From NCBI GenBank assembly GCA_023422775.1, contig JAFAGM010000014.1, positions 67,356 to 131,355 of the forward strand: 64,000 nucleotides of DNA, read 5' to 3'. The notes below the pieces were generated by a model. The model was not told the origin of the DNA. It saw only the letters and a program-made list of their open reading frames with translations, and did not search any database. Positions 16,826 to 24,974 of this stretch are shown one piece after another. How positions within the stretch are numbered: position 1 is the first letter of the stretch; every line of letters starts with the position of its first letter. A program made the position numbers and the translations under genes. The DNA is from Pseudomonadota bacterium. GTDB lineage: Bacteria > Pseudomonadota > Alphaproteobacteria > Rhizobiales > Xanthobacteraceae.

Positions 16826-17914
16826 ATGATTTGTGTGGTGACGAAGCTGGCCGGAGCCCTGAAGGCAGGACGCCGGGTTGCGTGGATGACCTTGACGGTG
16901 CTTGTCGTGTCGGCCGGCGTCTCTGGTCCAACGGCGGCCCAGCAGGTTGAGCCGTCGGTTCAGGCTCAACCGACGTCACCGTCGCCGCCGTCTGCTGCAT
17001 CTTCCACGCCCGACGCGGCGCCTCCGGCAACACCGTCATCATCTGCGACATCCGCCGGCGCTGCCGCTGCGGAATCCGCGGCGCCGATGCCGCCGGCAGT
17101 GGCCGAACCCTCGGCCGTTGCGCCGGCATCTTCGAATGCACCAGCCGCCGTCCAGTCGGCCGGCCCCGCGACGATTCCGCACGATCTGTCGCCGTGGAGC
17201 ATGTTCATGCAGGCGGACATGGTCGTGAAGACGGTGATGGTTGGCCTTGCCTTCGCGTCGCTATTGACCTGGACGGTGTGGCTGGCCAAGGGCGTCGAAC
17301 TCACAGGCGCCAAACGCAACGCGCGTAGCGCCACGTGCAAGCTGCGTGACGCCGACAGCCTTGTGGAGGCCTCACGGCAGATCGATGCCGGATGGACGAA
17401 GAATGGCCGCGTCGCCGATCTCGTCAACGCGGCGACCCAGGAATTGAAGCGCTCGACCGACCTGTCCGCCGAAGGGATCAAGGAGCGCCTCGCGATCGCG
17501 CTGTCCCGCGTGGAAGCGAAAGCGAGCCGCGATATGGCGCGGGGCACCGGGCTTCTCGCGACCATCGGCGCGACGGCACCGTTCGTCGGCCTGTTCGGCA
17601 CGGTGTGGGGAATCATGAATTCGTTCATCGGCATCTCGCAATCGAAGACGACGAACCTCGCCGTCGTTGCGCCCGGCATCGCGGAGGCATTGCTTGCGAC
17701 CGCGATCGGTCTTGTCGCGGCGATTCCAGCGGTAATCATCTACAACATATTTGCGCGCGCGATCGCCGGCTACCGCGCATTGCTGTCGGACGCCTCGGGC
17801 GAAGTCCTGCAGCATATGTCGCGCGATCTGGAACGGCAGGAGAAAGGTATTGCGCCCGCAAGAATCATTCGTGCCGTTTCGAACATGGGCCCTGTCGCAT
17901 CGGCGGCGGAGTGA
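16826..17914 (+). CDS. exbB: ExbB proton-channel subunit for TonB
   Basis: Inner-membrane MotA/TolQ/ExbB protein that with ExbD harvests the proton gradient to drive TonB. 362 residues: an N-terminal signal-like segment (about 15-36), an Ala/Pro/Ser-rich periplasmic stretch to about 115, the first membrane helix near 135-150, a cytoplasmic helical part, then the paired helices GLLATIGATAPFVGLFGTVW (about 238) and EALLATAIGLVAAIPAVI (about 288). AAGGA precedes ATG 16826. First gene of exbB-exbD-tonB in front of a haem-uptake set. Confidence 0.95.
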   Translation: MICVVTKLAGALKAGRRVAWMTLTVLVVSAGVSGPTAAQQVEPSVQAQPTSPSPPSAASSTPDAAPPATPSSSATSAGAAAAESAAPMPPAVAEPSAVAPASSNAPAAVQSAGPATIPHDLSPWSMFMQADMVVKTVMVGLAFASLLTWTVWLAKGVELTGAKRNARSATCKLRDADSLVEASRQIDAGWTKNGRVADLVNAATQELKRSTDLSAEGIKERLAIALSRVEAKASRDMARGTGLLATIGATAPFVGLFGTVWGIMNSFIGISQSKTTNLAVVAPGIAEALLATAIGLVAAIPAVIIYNIFARAIAGYRALLSDASGEVLQHMSRDLERQEKGIAPARIIRAVSNMGPVASAAE

Positions 17915-17920
17915 GCGATC

Positions 17921-18418
17921 ATGGCAGTTTCGCTCAGGGATCCGCAGGACGGCGACCTCGCAGAACTCTCCGAGATCAACGTGACGCCCTTTATCGACGT
18001 CATGCTCGTCCTTCTCATCATCTTCATGGTGGCGGCTCCCTTGTCGACCGTGGATATCGCGGTGGATTTGCCGGTCTCCAGCGCGCCGCCGCAGGCGCGG
18101 CCGGAGAAGCCGATCTTTCTCAGCGTCAAGCCCGACCTCACTCTGGCGCTCGGCAACGACGATGTGCCGCGTGGAGCATTGCAGGCCACGCTCGACAGGC
18201 AGAGCAACAGCGATCGCCAGCAGCGGATATTTCTGCGCGCGGACGGCGTGGTCGCCTATCGAGATCTGATGGGCGTGATGAATCTGCTGCGCAGTGCAGG
18301 CTATCTCAAGGTCGCGCTGGTCGGGCTGGAGGATACCGGGCAGGGTAGCGCAATCGGCGGACAGTTACCCGGCGCTTCACCCGCGGCGCAACAGGCCGGG
18401 CCGGTGACGCAGCCATGA
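17921..18418 (+). CDS. exbD: ExbD proton-channel subunit for TonB
   Basis: Partner of ExbB. 165 residues, one N-terminal membrane helix (VMLVLLIIFMVAAPL, about 27-41). The functionally essential Asp is in NVTPFIDVMLV near residue 25. The rest is periplasmic. It starts 6 bases after exbB and overlaps tonB by ATGA, so the three are translated together. Confidence 0.95.
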   Translation: MAVSLRDPQDGDLAELSEINVTPFIDVMLVLLIIFMVAAPLSTVDIAVDLPVSSAPPQARPEKPIFLSVKPDLTLALGNDDVPRGALQATLDRQSNSDRQQRIFLRADGVVAYRDLMGVMNLLRSAGYLKVALVGLEDTGQGSAIGGQLPGASPAAQQAGPVTQP

Positions 18419-19299
18419 GATTCGGCTGGCGTGATCCCGACGCGCGGGCGGACAGCGTCGCGCTGCGCTCCGTGCTGCGATGGACGCTGGCGGGTGCTGC
18501 AGTCGCAGGGCTGCATGCGGGCGGGATATGGCTGGTGCTCAACCGGGAAGAAGCCTCCGCTGCGGGAGAGCCGCCGGCCGCCGTAATGATGGAGTTGGCG
18601 CCACTGGCGGTCGCGCCTGATGCGCCCCCGGAGCAACTGCCCCCCGATGAGCGTATGACCGAGGCGCAGCCTTCACCCATGCAGGAAAAGAACGACGAGC
18701 CTGTTGAATTGCCGGAAGAGGAGCCCGAGCCTGTTATCATGGAGGCTAAGAAGCCTGTTGAGGACGTCTTGCTGCCGCCGGTGCCGCTGGAGGTCGAGAC
18801 ACCGAAGCTTCCCGAAGTGAAGGATGCGGAAGCCACCTTGACGCCGCCACCGCCGCAGCCGAAAGCTGCCAGAAAGCCGCCGCCAAAAAAGATGGCAAAG
18901 ATGGCGGACCGCAAGCAGCCGAACGACCGCAGGATTGATCGCACCACGGCGCCGCTGGCGACGTCAAATCCGCGCGCGGATCGGGCGGCCGCACCGTCGT
19001 CGAGTTCGGCCTTCAATCCGTCGACATCCCCAGCCACATGGAAGAGCAGCGTCAACGCTCACCTCATTCGGCATAAGGGCGGAAACCCGAACGGGGCAAC
19101 GGGAACGGCCGTGGTGGCTTTCACCATCAATCGTTCGGGCAGCGTCGTGAGTTCGCGTCTCGTCCGAAGCTCCGGAGATCCGGTGCTGGACGCGAGGGCT
19201 GTCTCGACGCCCCGCAACGCCAGTCCGGTGCCGGCGCCCCCGCCGGATGTCGCAGGCAGCACCATCGAACTCGCGCTTCCCATTCGATACGGCAGCTAG
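18415..19299 (+). CDS. tonB: TonB energy-transducing protein (HasB-like)
   Basis: Transfers energy from ExbBD to the outer-membrane receptor. 294 residues: a cytoplasmic N end, a membrane helix near 25-40, a long Pro/Glu/Lys-rich spanner (for example TPPPPQPKAARKPPPKK near 142), and a C-terminal TonB domain from about 205 with GTAVVAFTINRSGSVVS and SSGDPVLDARA. Its place beside a single receptor suggests a dedicated TonB as HasB is for HasR (inference). It overlaps exbD by 4 bases. Confidence 0.92.
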   Translation: MRFGWRDPDARADSVALRSVLRWTLAGAAVAGLHAGGIWLVLNREEASAAGEPPAAVMMELAPLAVAPDAPPEQLPPDERMTEAQPSPMQEKNDEPVELPEEEPEPVIMEAKKPVEDVLLPPVPLEVETPKLPEVKDAEATLTPPPPQPKAARKPPPKKMAKMADRKQPNDRRIDRTTAPLATSNPRADRAAAPSSSSAFNPSTSPATWKSSVNAHLIRHKGGNPNGATGTAVVAFTINRSGSVVSSRLVRSSGDPVLDARAVSTPRNASPVPAPPPDVAGSTIELALPIRYGS

Positions 19300-19606
19300 T
19301 GAAACGGGACGAGGTCTTGTGCTGAGGCACCCAATCCGATGAGCCAGCCTGCTGCTTGGAGCCTATCTAAACATCCCTAGTTGTGAAACGCATGAGGCAC
19401 CATTAGAGAGAAAGCGGGGTGGGGCCTCGCGGTAGCTGCCGGTCGAACAGTTCAGGCGTCAACTTCCGGGCAGGGATGTGAGGGACCAGCCACTTATTGT
19501 GACGACCGCGCTTGCGAATGAACATCGCGTGTGGGGAATGTAATCTGCGCGACCATTTTGCGATCCTGCAATCGGCCCGCGCCAGTCGTCCGGTGGAGCG
19601 CTTGAC
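19300..19606. other. intergenic region before the ECF sigma gene
   Basis: 307 bases with no gene. It should hold the promoter of the sigma/anti-sigma pair. The TG-N2-AAAAA-N13-CGTCTT motif found before exbB and the receptor is absent here, which fits a sigma gene controlled by an iron regulator instead of itself. No clear Fur, RirA or Irr box could be named. Confidence 0.5.
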
Positions 19607-20119
19607 GTGAAGGGGAACGATGCCCGCAGCGTAATTTTTCTAGCACATCGTGCAGCCCTGATCGAATATGCGACGCCAATTCTCGGCTCGCGCGAGACGG
19701 CCGAGGACATCGTGCAGGAAGCATTCCTTAAATTCGTGCCGTCCCGGCCGGCAGCCGACGGGCCCGAGCAACCTGCAGCCTATCTCTACCGCATCGTCCG
19801 CAATCTCTCGCTCGATCTCTTGCGGCGCAAAAAGCTCGAAAGCCGGGACCCGCTCGACGAGACGTCCTATTGGGCGATGCCACGCCCCGAGGCCACGCCG
19901 GAACAGAGCGCGCTGTTGCGTGACGACATCCGTCAGATCGCTGCGATGCTCGCTGAAATGCCGACAGAGACCAGGATAGCCGTCGAAATGCACCGTTTCG
20001 GAGGGCACAAGCTTCAGGTCATTGCGGCGCATCTCGGTCTCTCGGTCGCAACCGTGCACCGGATGATCCAAACGGCTCTGGTGGATATCGCAAAGCGGAC
20101 CGGTCGCGAACAAACGTGA
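19607..20119 (+). CDS. FecI-type ECF sigma factor
   Basis: RNA polymerase sigma factor of the iron-uptake ECF group, expected to be released by the FecR-like protein next to it when the receptor binds its ligand. 170 residues from GTG 19607 with GGAG upstream. Sigma region 2 carries GSRETAEDIVQEAFLKFV (about 25-42) and AYLYRIVRNLSLDLLRR (about 56-72); region 4 has the helix-turn-helix LQVIAAHLGLSVATVHRMI near 136. Likely targets are the exbB and receptor promoters with the shared CGTCTT motif. Confidence 0.93.
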   Translation: MKGNDARSVIFLAHRAALIEYATPILGSRETAEDIVQEAFLKFVPSRPAADGPEQPAAYLYRIVRNLSLDLLRRKKLESRDPLDETSYWAMPRPEATPEQSALLRDDIRQIAAMLAEMPTETRIAVEMHRFGGHKLQVIAAHLGLSVATVHRMIQTALVDIAKRTGREQT

Positions 20120-20226
20120 CATAATTCTCCCGGCGTGAAAAAGAGCTTCGACTTATTCGTCTATCCAGAGCAGGCGAGACGCGGATCGCATGCTCTGGGC
20201 ATGGGACTGGGGACGAGGATCACGGG

Positions 20227-21246
20227 ATGTCGCTGAACAACGATGGAGGCAAGCCCGAAGCCCTGCTGGACGAGGCGGCCGCATGGCTCCTGCGCCTCAG
20301 GGAAGCGGCGGGCGACCCGCTCGTTCAGGATGACTTCGGCGCATGGCTTTCGCGCTCCAGCGAGCACCGCGCTGCGTGGCAGCGGGTGCGGGAAAGCTGG
20401 CACCTCGTGGGAGAGGGGACGCCGGTGTACGAACATGTCTGGCGGCCCCAGTCGATGCAGGCCCCATCCCCCGGTGGCGGCGTCCCGCCTGGAAATCGTT
20501 CGCGGGTGACGCCGCGCCGATGGTGGTGGGCGGCGCCTGTCTCTGCCATTGGTCTGGCTGCCTGCCTGCTCGTCGTTGCCGTCCCTTCGCTTCTCCTGCG
20601 GCTGGAGGCAGACCATCTCACCACGACGGCACAAAGCCGGCTGGTGACGCTCGAAGATGGTACGACCGTGTATCTGGCTGCAGACAGCGCCATCAAGACG
20701 GATTTTTCGGCAAGCCGGCGTCAGGTCCGGTTGCTGGCGGGGGAGGCGTTCTTTGATGTGACCCGCAATCCGGCGCGGCCGTTCGTCGTCGATGCGAGCG
20801 GCGTGAAAGTCGAAGTGACGGGAACGGCCTTCGACGTTCGTCTCGCGTCGTCCGCGACGCAAGTGGAGCTCGCGCGGGGCGCAGTCGGCGTCTCCTCCAA
20901 TGCAGGCCCGCGCACATCTCCAGCCCAGTTGGTCCCGGGCCAGATGCTGGTCGTCGATCGCAAGTCGGGTGCGATGACAAGGAGCGATATCGCGCCTGAG
21001 GACATTGGCGCCTGGCGCGAGGGGAAATTGTTCGTCAACGACGCGACGATCGGCGCCGTCGTCGAACAGATACAGCGCTATCACACTGCATGGATTGCCG
21101 TTCCGGACCTCACGCTGGGGCAGCAGACGGTTACCGGCCTGTACGACCTGCGCGACCCCGACCGCGCGCTGCGCGCGCTGGTGCAACCGTACGGCGGCAA
21201 GGTTCACGAGGTCTCCCGCTTCGCTCGCATCGTTTCCCGACTTTAA
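20227..21246 (+). CDS. FecR-type anti-sigma factor / signal transducer
   Basis: Inner-membrane protein that senses the occupied receptor through its periplasmic part and controls the ECF sigma factor. 339 residues: an N-terminal cytoplasmic DUF4880-like helix region (LDEAAAWLLRLREAAGDP), a membrane helix near 103-122, the FecR domain (SRLVTLEDGTTVYLAADSAI, about 138, and GEAFFDVTRNPARPFVVDA, about 173) and a C-terminal STN-like domain from about 270. It follows the sigma gene by 107 bases and precedes the receptor. Confidence 0.93.
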   Translation: MSLNNDGGKPEALLDEAAAWLLRLREAAGDPLVQDDFGAWLSRSSEHRAAWQRVRESWHLVGEGTPVYEHVWRPQSMQAPSPGGGVPPGNRSRVTPRRWWWAAPVSAIGLAACLLVVAVPSLLLRLEADHLTTTAQSRLVTLEDGTTVYLAADSAIKTDFSASRRQVRLLAGEAFFDVTRNPARPFVVDASGVKVEVTGTAFDVRLASSATQVELARGAVGVSSNAGPRTSPAQLVPGQMLVVDRKSGAMTRSDIAPEDIGAWREGKLFVNDATIGAVVEQIQRYHTAWIAVPDLTLGQQTVTGLYDLRDPDRALRALVQPYGGKVHEVSRFARIVSRL

Positions 21247-21296
21247 GTCGAATCTAAACTGCGAAGCCGTTTCTCGCGCTCAATGCGCGATAATCC

Positions 21297-21326
21297 TGAA
21301 AAAAAATATCGAGCCGATCGTCTTTA
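21297..21326 (+). promoter_or_regulatory. candidate ECF sigma promoter of the receptor gene
   Basis: TGAAAAAAA and CGTCTTTA with a 13-base gap, matching the motif before exbB base for base in spacing. The -10 element ends 24 bases before ATG 21351, close enough for a short leader; a later start codon (21384 or 21432) would give a more usual leader length. Confidence 0.5.
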
Positions 21327-21350
21327 GTCGGGAAGCGCATTCGAAAAGAA

Positions 21351-24074
21351 ATGCGCGGCGGCAGACTAGAGTACGGGGCTTTGATGTGCGTTTCGAAGAC
21401 GACAATTTCCAATCAAATCAATGAAAGAGTAGTGAACGTTGCGCACATTGCGTGCCTTGTTGCGGCGCTGGCAGCGGCGGACAGCGCCTCGCGCGCATTC
21501 GCGCAGGCCTCGCCGGGTTCTGGAATGGTTCAAGTTCAGGGGGGCGACGCAGCCGCGCCGAGAAACTTCAACATTCCTGCGCAGCCTCTCGGTCGTGCGT
21601 TGAATACCTTCGGCCGCCAGTCCGGCCTGCAGGTGACGTTATCAGCGGCAACGTCGCGCGGGGTAACATCGAATGCCGTCAACGGCAGCTTTACTCCGGA
21701 GCAGGCGCTGTCGCTGATGCTGCAAAACACCGGCATCACATTTCGCGTCACGGCCGATCGCACGGCGGTCATCGGGGCGACGAACTCGCCGGCAGTGAGT
21801 TCATCCGTCCCTGGCGCGATTCAGCTCGATACGCTGGAAGTATCGGGCGGACGAAATGCCATTTCGGGCTCCGGCTATCAGGGTACGCCGGACTGGGTCT
21901 ATCAGGCGCCCGCGGCCGTCAGCGTGATTTCGCGCGAGGCGATCGAGAACAACCCGACCCGCAACGTCCGCGACCTGCTCGACAACGTCGCCGGCGTCTA
22001 TGCCAACCGCTCGGAAGCGCAGAACCCGGGCATCAGCGTCAATATCCGCGGCCTTCAGGACCAGGACCGCATCGCCACCATGATCGACGGCGCGCGGCAA
22101 AGTTTCCAGCGCAGCGCGCACGGCGCCACGCAGCGCACCTACGTCGATACGGCGTTTATTCGTGCCGTCGATATCGAGAAAAGCACGACATCCGGCGTCG
22201 GCAGCGCCGGCGCGCTGGGCGGTTCCGTCAATTTCCGGACTCTTCTGGCTGAGGACCTGATCGCGCCGGGCAAGCAGTATGGCGGTCAGGTCAACGTCAC
22301 CACCGGGACCAACCAGTTCAATTTCAACGGTTCGACGGCCGCCGCGGTGCGGCTGTCGGATCGATTTTCCGTCCTCGGCGGCATCAGCTACAGGAATATC
22401 GGCGCCTATGACATCGGCAAGAACGGCACCATCAACAGCGCGGCGACCTATGCCGGGGATGTGTTGCTGTTCTCCGGCCAGGAGGTTCGCTCCAGCATTC
22501 TGAAAGCCGAGGCCCAGGCCACGGACGACGTCAAGCTCACGCTCGGCTGGGTCCGGAACGATTCCAGGTTCAACACCGGGAATTACGATTTCCAGTTGAG
22601 CAATGGCAACCTCGTGAAGGCGACGGAGGGTGTCGTCAACAACACCTACACCTCCGCGCTCGACTGGAAGCCCGATAGCGAGCTGATCGATCTGAGGGCT
22701 CGCTTCTATTACAACAACCTCCGGAACAACAGGGTCGAGCAGGGCTCGGTCCTGCCGACGGGGCCGTCGAACTACGTCATGGGGACACTCGGCGGCAGCG
22801 TCGAGAATACCAGTCGCTTCGATACTGGCCTGGGAGCCCTGGCCTTCAACTACGGCATGGAAGCCTTCAGCGACGACGGGAAGACCGTTCTCACGCGTGG
22901 CTTTGTCGCAGCCGACGGCACGGATTACTCGAACACGCTTTCGGGCGGCACGCCGAGCGGCAAGCGCGATATCGTCAGCGGTTTTGGCAGCGCAAAATAT
23001 TCGCCCACCGATTGGCTGACCGTTTCGGGCGGCTTGCGTTACGACTGGTATCACGCCGTGGGATCGGCGGTGGTCTACGGCAAGGAGAATACGCAGGATA
23101 TCATCGGTTACACCCCTGGGACGCCCGACGTCTGCTTGCCGTCGCCACCGTTTCCGCCCGGGACCTGCTTCCCCGGAGCGGCCCCCGAGCCGATACTCGG
23201 TCCGGCGTACACCCCGAGATACGATACCCATGTCGACAAGTCCGGCGGAGCCTTGCTGCCGTCGGTGACCATTGCCGTCAAGCCGTTCGAATGGCTGCAG
23301 CCCTTCGTCAAATACTCGAAGAGCTACCGGCCGCCCACGATCATGGAGTCGTTTCTCAATGGCGGGCATGACGGAAACAGCATCAGTGAATACGCGCCAA
23401 ATCCGTTTCTCAGACCCGAACGGGGCGAGACCTACGAGCTGGGCGCAAACATCTCGAGCAACGGGATCCTGACAGAGCGGGATACGTTCCGGTTCAAGGC
23501 GGTGGGCTTTTACAGGGAAATTATCGACTACATCAGCCTTGGCAAAATCCGCTACGCACAAAGCAACCTGCCATCTTATACCTCCTATGTGAACCTCAAC
23601 GGCATCACCCGCATGAAGGGGATCGAAGTCGAGGCCAACTACGATGCCAGATTTCTCTATATTGGCGGGACAATCACGCGCATCGATACGGATTTTGCCG
23701 ACAGCTTTACGACTCCTGCCGGCAATAGCATGCCGATCAACAGCGGACAGGGCGCTGCGATCATCTTCGAACAGCCCAAGCTGCGGGTTACGCTCGATGC
23801 GGGCGTGCGTCTGCTCGAGGAAAAGCTGACGCTGGGTGCCCGCGTCACCGACGTGTCGAAGACGGAGCCGGCGCTGGGCTCCCTTCGGACAGGCTACGTG
23901 ATGGACGGTTACCGGGTTTACGACATCTACGGATCCTATGCTTTCGATCCGGACACGAAGTTGCGCTTCGCGGTCACCAATCTCACGGACGTCGCTTACG
24001 CTCCCGCCGTCGGCGCCAACTTCTATGCCGCGCCCGGACGAACCGCCACTGTATCGCTCAATTACAAATTCTAG
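21351..24074 (+). CDS. TonB-dependent haem/hemophore receptor with N-terminal signalling domain (HasR-like)
   Basis: Outer-membrane receptor, 907 residues if read from ATG 21351. In-frame ATG 21384 and GTG 21432 are alternatives; the last directly precedes a signal peptide ending near AFAQA. An STN signalling domain follows (RNFNIPAQPLGRALNTFGRQ, about 70-140), typical of receptors that talk to a FecR/sigma pair. The plug begins near 175. The barrel has the YRPP and NPFLRPERGETYELG segments (about 660-695), equivalent to the FRAP/NPNL box of haem receptors, and ends in LNYKF. The neighbouring hemophore genes make HasR-type haem uptake the best call; a haemoglobin receptor is possible. Confidence 0.9.
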   Translation: MRGGRLEYGALMCVSKTTISNQINERVVNVAHIACLVAALAAADSASRAFAQASPGSGMVQVQGGDAAAPRNFNIPAQPLGRALNTFGRQSGLQVTLSAATSRGVTSNAVNGSFTPEQALSLMLQNTGITFRVTADRTAVIGATNSPAVSSSVPGAIQLDTLEVSGGRNAISGSGYQGTPDWVYQAPAAVSVISREAIENNPTRNVRDLLDNVAGVYANRSEAQNPGISVNIRGLQDQDRIATMIDGARQSFQRSAHGATQRTYVDTAFIRAVDIEKSTTSGVGSAGALGGSVNFRTLLAEDLIAPGKQYGGQVNVTTGTNQFNFNGSTAAAVRLSDRFSVLGGISYRNIGAYDIGKNGTINSAATYAGDVLLFSGQEVRSSILKAEAQATDDVKLTLGWVRNDSRFNTGNYDFQLSNGNLVKATEGVVNNTYTSALDWKPDSELIDLRARFYYNNLRNNRVEQGSVLPTGPSNYVMGTLGGSVENTSRFDTGLGALAFNYGMEAFSDDGKTVLTRGFVAADGTDYSNTLSGGTPSGKRDIVSGFGSAKYSPTDWLTVSGGLRYDWYHAVGSAVVYGKENTQDIIGYTPGTPDVCLPSPPFPPGTCFPGAAPEPILGPAYTPRYDTHVDKSGGALLPSVTIAVKPFEWLQPFVKYSKSYRPPTIMESFLNGGHDGNSISEYAPNPFLRPERGETYELGANISSNGILTERDTFRFKAVGFYREIIDYISLGKIRYAQSNLPSYTSYVNLNGITRMKGIEVEANYDARFLYIGGTITRIDTDFADSFTTPAGNSMPINSGQGAAIIFEQPKLRVTLDAGVRLLEEKLTLGARVTDVSKTEPALGSLRTGYVMDGYRVYDIYGSYAFDPDTKLRFAVTNLTDVAYAPAVGANFYAAPGRTATVSLNYKF

Positions 24075-24105
24075 AGATTCCACGGTCGCAGGCTGTGGAT
24101 GCGAG

Positions 24106-24123
24106 GTTCGTCCGGGGACGAAC
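24106..24123 (+). promoter_or_regulatory. intergenic hairpin between receptor and first hemophore
   Basis: GTTCGTC-CGGG-GACGAAC: a 7-bp perfect stem with a 4-base loop, 27 bases before the hemophore ATG. No T-run follows, so it is not a rho-independent terminator; an mRNA-processing, stability or attenuation element fits better. A comparable hairpin precedes the second hemophore gene. Confidence 0.45.
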
Positions 24124-24150
24124 AGATGAACAGGCAAAGGGAAACAAGAA

Positions 24151-24870
24151 ATGACACTGTTGATTGAGCTGACCGCAGCGAGCAGCAATCTTCCATCCTA
24201 CCTCGCGGCCTACGACACGAACTTCTCCTACAATGGTAACGGCTGGTTCTCCCGGTCCTTCTCTACCGGTCAGGATCAGTGGTCCGCCGGCTTCGATACC
24301 GAAGGCGTCGACAACAACATTCCCTCGGTCATCATGGAGATCGACGACTACAGTTATTCGCCGGGTCTGTTCAACGGCGACGTCATGTCGCTCACGCTCG
24401 GCCGCAACCTCGAATATGACGCAGGTCAGGATAAGTGGGTGCAGGACGAGGAACTCATCATCACCAACGAGAGCGGCTACATGCCGGATACGACGACCTT
24501 CGCCTACGCGATCTACAGCCTGTCGCATGGCGGCGCCGTCGACGGCCTGGGGACCTTTCCGGGTCTGACGGACTACTTTGCCGAGCAAGGCACCATCCAG
24601 GTCGGGAATCTCGGACTCAACGACACGCTTCTCGGCTTCGGCGGAAGCGATACTTTCGTGTTCCAGGACGGGTCCGCCTTCGACACCGTCAATGGCTTCG
24701 ATCTTGCTGCCGACGTCCTCGACGTTTCGGCATGGGGAGCGACGGGATTTGGTGATCTGACGATTGCAACCGTCGGAAGCGACACCTACGTCAGCAGCTC
24801 GGATTTCACCGACATCATCAAGGTCGCGGGCGTAACCGGCCTGACGGTCACCAACTTCGAGTTTGCGTGA
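24151..24870 (+). CDS. HasA-like hemophore 1 with C-terminal serralysin-type secretion domain
   Basis: Secreted haem-capture protein, 239 residues, no Sec signal peptide. Residues 1 to about 150 follow the HasA pattern: ASSNLPSYLAAYDTNFSYNG, then GQDQWSAG, then DDYSYSPG with Tyr69 at the place of the HasA haem-ligand tyrosine, then DVMSLTLG and a late helix followed by DYFAEQGTI. The loop that carries His32 in Serratia HasA is much shortened and no His replaces it. From about 165 there is a calcium-roll/C-cap type sequence (GGSDTFVFQDGSAFDTVNGF), as in serralysins, which serves type I export. AAGGGAAACAAGA precedes the ATG. It lies between receptor and exporter genes. Confidence 0.8.
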   Translation: MTLLIELTAASSNLPSYLAAYDTNFSYNGNGWFSRSFSTGQDQWSAGFDTEGVDNNIPSVIMEIDDYSYSPGLFNGDVMSLTLGRNLEYDAGQDKWVQDEELIITNESGYMPDTTTFAYAIYSLSHGGAVDGLGTFPGLTDYFAEQGTIQVGNLGLNDTLLGFGGSDTFVFQDGSAFDTVNGFDLAADVLDVSAWGATGFGDLTIATVGSDTYVSSSDFTDIIKVAGVTGLTVTNFEFA

Positions 24871-24898
24871 GCGATATCCCGGCTTCCGAAGGCAACGT

Positions 24899-24918
24899 CG
24901 CGTTCATGCGTGAACGCG
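24899..24918 (+). promoter_or_regulatory. intergenic hairpin between the two hemophore genes
   Basis: CGCGTTCA-TGCG-TGAACGCG: an 8-bp perfect stem with a 4-base loop, flanked by a weaker outer pairing (GGCTTCCG with CGGAGCC). No T-run follows. It lies 57 bases before the second hemophore start. Its loop size matches the hairpin before hemophore 1 although the sequence differs. Confidence 0.45.
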
Positions 24919-24974
24919 GCGGAGCCTGGGATAATTCCGATCGTCGTCGTCAAGAAAATCCGAGGAGTTAAAGA

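Noticed and set aside
21801..24188. 795-residue open frame on the minus strand
   Set aside because: It lies wholly opposite the TonB receptor gene; high G+C third positions create long antisense frames, and the translation resembles nothing.
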